A stretch of DNA of 64,000 nucleotides from Clavulina sp. PMI_390. Its lineage: Eukaryota; Basidiomycota; Agaricomycetes; Cantharellales; Hydnaceae. The stretch is taken from positions 742,933 to 806,932 of the forward strand of contig WIDE01000003.1 in NCBI GenBank assembly GCA_015039315.1, read 5' to 3'. Below are positions 59,164 to 64,000 of this stretch, in pieces. Below the pieces are notes generated by a model. It was not told where the DNA came from. It searched no databases and saw only the letters and a list, made by a program, of their open reading frames with translations. Position numbers and translations under genes: made by a program. The stretch's first letter is position 1. Each line of letters opens with the position of its first letter.

Positions 59164-60821
59164 ATGTCTCTCGCTCAAGACCATGGTCCTCTAGAGCAGC
59201 CGGCTTCTGCTGCGGATTCTGAGTTACCCCTCCCACACCGTCCCACGTTATCTAGGGGCCGACGTGCTTTGGGACGAGCGTCATACGCGATGCTAGCAAT
59301 CTTTTTGGTCTTCATGACCTATATGGGCTTTTCTAACACCATGGATAATGCTCAACTTCTGCGATCTAAGAGTATAAACCCGAGTTCGTCAGGTATGTTG
59401 CAGGACGACGTCAGACCAGGTATGAAAGCTCTTCTCACACCACACTCATACCTTATGGTGAAACATTGACAATTACGTCACCTCAAGGCTCCAGAATACC
59501 CCCAGACTTTTCTCAATATCGTCAAAGGCTTCAGACACTTTCAGCGAAAGACCTGCGACTCCATAAAGGTGGTCGAATGATAGTTGTAGGGGACATCCAT
59601 GGGATGAAGGACCCTCTCGAGTAAGATCACCGTTTCCCTGATAGGCTATCTCTCTCGTGCTCACCCTAATACCCTCTTCTTGATAGCCACCTCCTTCACA
59701 AACTGAGATTTCGTCCTAGAAAAGACACCCTCGTTCATACCGGAGATGTTGTAGTCAAAGGACCGCATTCTTGGCAAGTCCTCGAGTACCTAGCCGTGAA
59801 CAACGTCTCTGGGGTCCGAGGCAATCATGATCAGAAAATTATTGGATGGCGAACTTGGTTTGACTGGGTGCGCTCGTTCTCGGACGGCCAAGAGTGGCTT
59901 GACCACTACGTCGATGACCGAGTGGAAACCCAAGAACTCGCCCCTGCCACCATATACGGTACTGAACATCCGCCCCAAGCAGTATTCCCCCCTTCATTGT
60001 CCCAGCCCAAGGGCTCAAAGTTCCCGTATCCTGATGACTGGGAATGGGCATCAGAGCATTGGAAAATTGCTCGAAATATGACAGACGCCCAATACCAGTA
60101 CTTGTTGGGCCTTCCGCTTGTGCTTCATGTCCCAGCGCTTCATGTGGTGGTGGCGCATGCTGGGGTGCTCCCAGTAGACCCCACAAAGGCCGTCTCATCC
60201 GTTCACCAGCCTCTTGCCCGTCTACCTGTACTGTCCGCGAAGGAGAAGCCTGAGAAGCTGCTTCGTACTGCTCAGGAACTTTCGGTGATTACAGACATGT
60301 ATGCCGAGTATTTTCTTCTCATGTGATGTATGACTGACTTGTTGTGTATCTGCCAGACCACAGAACCAAGATCCATGGGTGAACCTCAATATGCGATCTG
60401 TCTTGAACAACGGAGACGTAAGCAAGAAGAATGACCAGGGAACCCCTTGGTCCGCTCTATGGCACAAGGTTATTACTCGCTGCGCAGGTTTCGGTTCCGT
60501 TCGGTCACACGGAAGACTTCCCTGCCTTCCGTTCACAGTGATATACGGTCATGCTGCATCTCGCGGGAAGGAGCTCAAGAAATGGACCAAAGGCTTAGAC
60601 ACTGGGTATGTTAACTCTTGACAGATTGATTGGTATACTCAACTAACTCGATCCGGTAAAGGTGCGTCTATGGTAGAAAGCTTACCGCACTCGTCTACTC
60701 TACAACTCGTCCCCTCGAAGATGGCGCTCTCGATGAAGACGTGTCTGTTGAAACCACATCGCTCGGGGATAATCGTGGTTCAGCTCAAGTCATCAGCGTC
60801 TCATGTAAACATAAGAAATAG
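59164..60821 (+). CDS. PPN2: PPN2-like Zn-dependent endopolyphosphatase, membrane-anchored
   Basis: Calcineurin-like metallophosphatase of the Ynl217w/Ppn2 group, expected to cleave polyphosphate chains in the vacuole lumen. The start at 59164 gives a short cytosolic N-terminus and a signal anchor SYAMLAIFLVFMTYMGFSNT. The phosphatase core has IVVGDIHGMKDPLE (GDxHG, near 59590), LVHTGDVVVKGPHSWQVLEY (near 59740), GVRGNHDQKIIGWRTWFDWV (GNHD, near 59820), HVVVAHAGVLP (near 60150) and TVIYGHAASRGKELKKW (near 60545). The last exon gives CVYGRKLTALVYST and ends SVSCKHKK at 60821. About five introns; the exon after PLE resumes at SLLHKLRFRP. The GD-V-V-V-KGPHS context separates it from general PPP phosphatases. 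Substrate specificity is inferred from family. Confidence 0.85.
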
Positions 60822-61144
60822 ACGGCCGCAGGGTGCTTCCAAATCCCTCACAGCACCCTCGAAACCTCAATCTGCCTTGCTGTATTAGATTTCTCTTGAT
60901 CCTCACCCTTACAGGCTTCCTCATACCCTCGAATCTCTGCTAGAACGTGCAGCTTATTGTATCACCCTTTTGTGATTTCCTACAGTACTGAAGATAGTAA
61001 TAATCATCGTCTTTGTCTCGCTCGCTCTTTTCGTATTGCACTGATTTGGAAAGCTCCTCATGATGTAGCGTGGGAAAGGGTGCCTGTGCTGTAAATAGCT
61101 TCCAACATTCAACCTCTTCCACTACTTCCATCCAACACTACATC
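60822..61144. other. Short intergenic region
   Basis: 3' flank of the PPN2-like gene and promoter of the metacaspase gene. Nothing else seen. Confidence 0.5.
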
Positions 61145-63517
61145 ATGTCGTGGAACAATCAAGGATATCCAGGGCAGGGACACCACCACCAGCATCACCA
61201 ACACCACCAAAATTCAATGGGGGGCTTTGGGTAAGTGTTTCCTGAAAGTTGGAACAATCTTGAGCGCTAACCCAAACGTCGTCCGATGCCGCGCGCCTGG
61301 ACTGACAGATTCCCCCAAGCGTGAGTGGAGAGTTTATTATAGCCCTCTTGTATGTCACTGACGCTTTTACGTGCCCCCGATCGCGCTGTCCCATTCTCAG
61401 TGGCGTCCCTAACTATGGCCCCCCATCTGGACCCCCTCCTGGCTGGAACGGAGGCTATGCGCCACCATCTGGTCCTCCCCCCATGCAAAGCCCCCCCGTT
61501 GGTGGATGGAAGTACGTACTCCAACCAGTCTGATCTTTTTGGCCACTCCCACTGACTCGGATTCACATCCGCACCGCCTCGCATGTCCAACTCCGGCACT
61601 GCCTGCTTTTTTGAAATAATTCTCGTTTAGCAATGGTCCTCCCAGCAACAACCCTTATCAGCAAGGTCAAGGCGGGTTTGTGAACCCTGGCGGATACTAC
61701 CATGCTCCACAGCCCCAGCCAGGTGGGATCTTTCATCGAGGGACATAGGCTTTGACTCACCACGTTCATGCGTTTGGCTTGGACATGTCAATAATTAGAG
61801 GGACCTGCTCACATGCCTCCTCAGCAAATGCAATACTACGGACCCCAAGTTCAAAATGGGGCCTTTGGAGAGCAGGCACAGCCTTATTTCCAATATTCGA
61901 TGTGTAACGGACGGAAGAAGGCCCTCTGCGTACGTGTAGAATCCATCTACACACATGCATTTTGAACAGTATATTAAATTCTCTTTGGCAGATCGGCGTC
62001 AACTACATCGGGACCAGCTCTGAGCTTCGAGGATGTATCAATGACGCACGGAACGTCTGCGCTTTCCTGATCAGTAGGCTTCCTTTTTCGCTGTCCGGGA
62101 TGCTTTCGGGCACACACTCATCGCAATTGCACCTCAGGAAATTACGGTTACAAGGAAGATGACATCGTCATGCTCACTGATGACGCCCCGAACCCTCAAC
62201 AAAAGCCCACCAAAGCCAACATTTTGAGAGCCATGCAGTGGCTCGTGAACAATGCACAGCCCAATGATTCTCTCTTCTTCCACTGTTGGTCAGATTACAT
62301 CCCCTCTTGTAAATGTTGCTCACGGTCGTGTTTCTTCGCAGACTCTGGACACGGTGGCCAGACAAAAGATCTCGACGGGGACGAGCAAGATGGGTGCGCG
62401 GCTCAAGTGCGGCGTGGCTGGATATTCTCAACTGATTTGATTGGCCAGATATGATGAAGTGATTTATCCTCTTGATTTCGAGACCGAAGGACACATTGTG
62501 GATGAGTGAGTTGTTGTTTCTCTTCATACTTCATCTTCCTGACGTCCGTCTGTCCAGTGATATGCATTTCATCATGGTCAAGCCCCTCCCAACTGGGTGC
62601 CGTCTGACGGTATGTGAAGTTTGCTATTTTGAAAACCCCCATCTTACATGAACTGACCTTTTGCGCCAGGCGATCTTCGACGTAAGTGTTGCATGAATTT
62701 CCCTGCTCATAGCTTTCTGATTTTGCCGATTACTTGCAATAAAGTCATGCCACTCTGGTTCAGCCCTTGGTATGTTGTTTTCCATCCGTAGGCTTGCTTG
62801 AAAGATCTAATCTATTTTTCTCCACAGATCTTCCATATATGGTGAGGCTGCAACCGCACAATCATCCGTAGCATAACACTCACCCCCATTTAGTACACTA
62901 CCGAAGGCAAGATCAAGGAGCCCAACTTGCTTGCTGAAGCTGGCCAAGGGCTTCTCACATCAGGAATGTCATACCTCAAGGGTGACAAGATGGGAGCCCT
63001 CAAGGGTATCTTCAATGTCGTGAAGCAAGCGGCGGGTTCTGGAAATGCCTCCAAGGCGGAACAGTACTCTAGGCAGACCAGGACGAGCTCTGCGGACGTG
63101 ATCATGTGGAGTGGATGTAAAGATGACCAAACCAGTGCCGATACGCAAGAGGCGGGACAGGCTACTGGTGCCATGAGCTACGCGTTCATTGAGGCTTTGT
63201 GTAAGTGGAATTTATTACTTGGAAGGACGCTACTAAATGAGAGATCTGCTTTGGGGTAATTTAGCATCCGGAGGACAGCAGACGTATCAGCAGCTCTTGA
63301 TCTCCATTCGGTGGGTTCCTTACCTGTCATCGCTGGCCAAACTTTTTGTCCTCACAGTTGCTGTTTATTAGTGGAATTCTCAAGTCGAAATACAGCCAAA
63401 TTCCCCAGCTGTCGAGCTCGCATCCTATGGTAAGCTCGAGCGCTTTTCTTGACCACAAATAACTATGGTATTGATGCCTCCACGTTGTAGGATACGACAA
63501 TCTATTTCATCTGCTAG
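61145..63517 (+). CDS. MCA1: Type I metacaspase
   Basis: Calcium-dependent Arg/Lys-specific cysteine protease of clan CD, linked to stress, protein quality control and cell death. The start at 61145 opens a Gln/Gly/Pro/His-rich prodomain ([20 protein letters not shown]) typical of type I. The catalytic region begins [45 protein letters not shown], then [18 protein letters not shown] with the catalytic His, [11 protein letters not shown] and [12 protein letters not shown]. The catalytic Cys lies in DSCHSG, spread over exons of 12 nt (62671-62682), 25 nt (62745-62769) and 14 nt (62828-62841). The remaining exons give [36 protein letters not shown] and [13 protein letters not shown]. The last exon completes [11 protein letters not shown] with TAG at 63515-63517. 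All phases checked by eye agree. Length is about 430 residues. Confidence 0.92.
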
Positions 63518-64000
63518 TATGTGCGCGTCTTGCGTCTTGGTATGTCTTTCTCTCGCCTAGTCCATGTGCAAGTATTATTGGGCCAAGCCACTGTCTTTGC
63601 ATACTTCTTGCTGTATACTATCCCTTGTGCTGAATGATCAAGGTTGTAACCTGTGCCTCAGAAATGAGCGTGGTGTAGCGAATTTCGAATGGTAGTGAAC
63701 AACATTGATATTCATAGCAGGAGTGAACTCCTAGGGACCGAAATCAATGATATAGAACAAAATGGATTCAGAAACGAAAGAACTTGCAAAGCTCCAGATC
63801 GCCAAAACAGCATGGTTTGTGACAAGACAAGTCAGGAGCATCAGGATTTTTCACCAGTCATGCGAATCCCTCGGCCAGCTTATGTGGCGCCCTCCAGTCC
63901 TGGCCAGCTTACATTTTCTGATAAATGGTGCTCGAGTAGTTGTTGGTGCTTGTTAAGTCACGAAGCCCAATACAATTTCCTCGACAATTAAATTTCATTC
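63518..64000. other. 3' flank of metacaspase to window end
   Basis: Two overlapping plus-strand ORFs (63689-63991 and 63762-63956) have no recognised motif. The second (MDSETKELAKLQIAKTAW) reads somewhat protein-like and could begin a gene outside the window, but I cannot support it. Confidence 0.3.

Noticed and set aside
63689..63991. Overlapping ORFs at the right edge
   Set aside because: No motifs, and two frames are equally open; the region may belong to a gene beyond the window.

Overview
The window is nuclear DNA from a filamentous basidiomycete, most likely an agaricomycete. Nearly every gene is split by many introns of about 50-65 bp with GT..AG (occasionally GC..AG) ends and very small exons. 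The gene set is fungal: an Srs2-type helicase, Dad1 of the DASH complex, OPT and DHA2 transporters, an AA16-type LPMO, a Pex24p-domain peroxin, a ferric reductase and a type I metacaspase. All family assignments come from reading motifs in the sequence; no search was run.

Layout. 1-9.1 kb is compact: the 3' part of an SRS2/UvrD-type helicase (+), an OPT transporter (-), COQ5 (+) divergent from it, and a DUF1769-type protein (-). 9.8-18.3 kb holds three head-to-tail paralogous DHA2-type MFS transporters (-). 19.8-27 kb holds a YEATS-domain protein with C2H2-type zinc motifs (-), a RING protein (-), DAD1 (+) and a second RING/coiled-coil protein (+).

28.3-35.7 kb is the most rearranged part. 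An F-box-like gene (+) with an in-frame stop is followed by a 475-480 bp segment that recurs about 4 kb downstream. Each copy carries the 3' end of the F-box gene plus the 3' end of the PEX23/24-family gene. Between the copies lie a complete AA16-type LPMO gene and a degraded or unrecognised minus-strand reading region that runs into a copied PEX tail. The full-length peroxin gene (-) follows, divergent from a DHHC palmitoyltransferase (+).

38.6-44.4 kb holds a Ser/Thr-rich single-pass membrane protein (+) and a ferric-reductase-like protein (-), converging. 44.4-56 kb is gene-poor; the one secure gene is a six-exon FKBP12 (50764-51533) whose exons are too short to stand out as ORFs. 56-63.5 kb is compact again: cytosolic methionyl-tRNA synthetase with a WHEP-like tail (-), a divergent PPN2-like phosphatase (+), and a type I metacaspase (+) whose catalytic cysteine sits in a 25-nt exon.

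The genes do not form one pathway. The local themes are tandem transporter expansion, a segmental duplication that inserted secreted-enzyme sequence between two convergent genes, and unusual exon structure (micro-exons and GC-AG introns).
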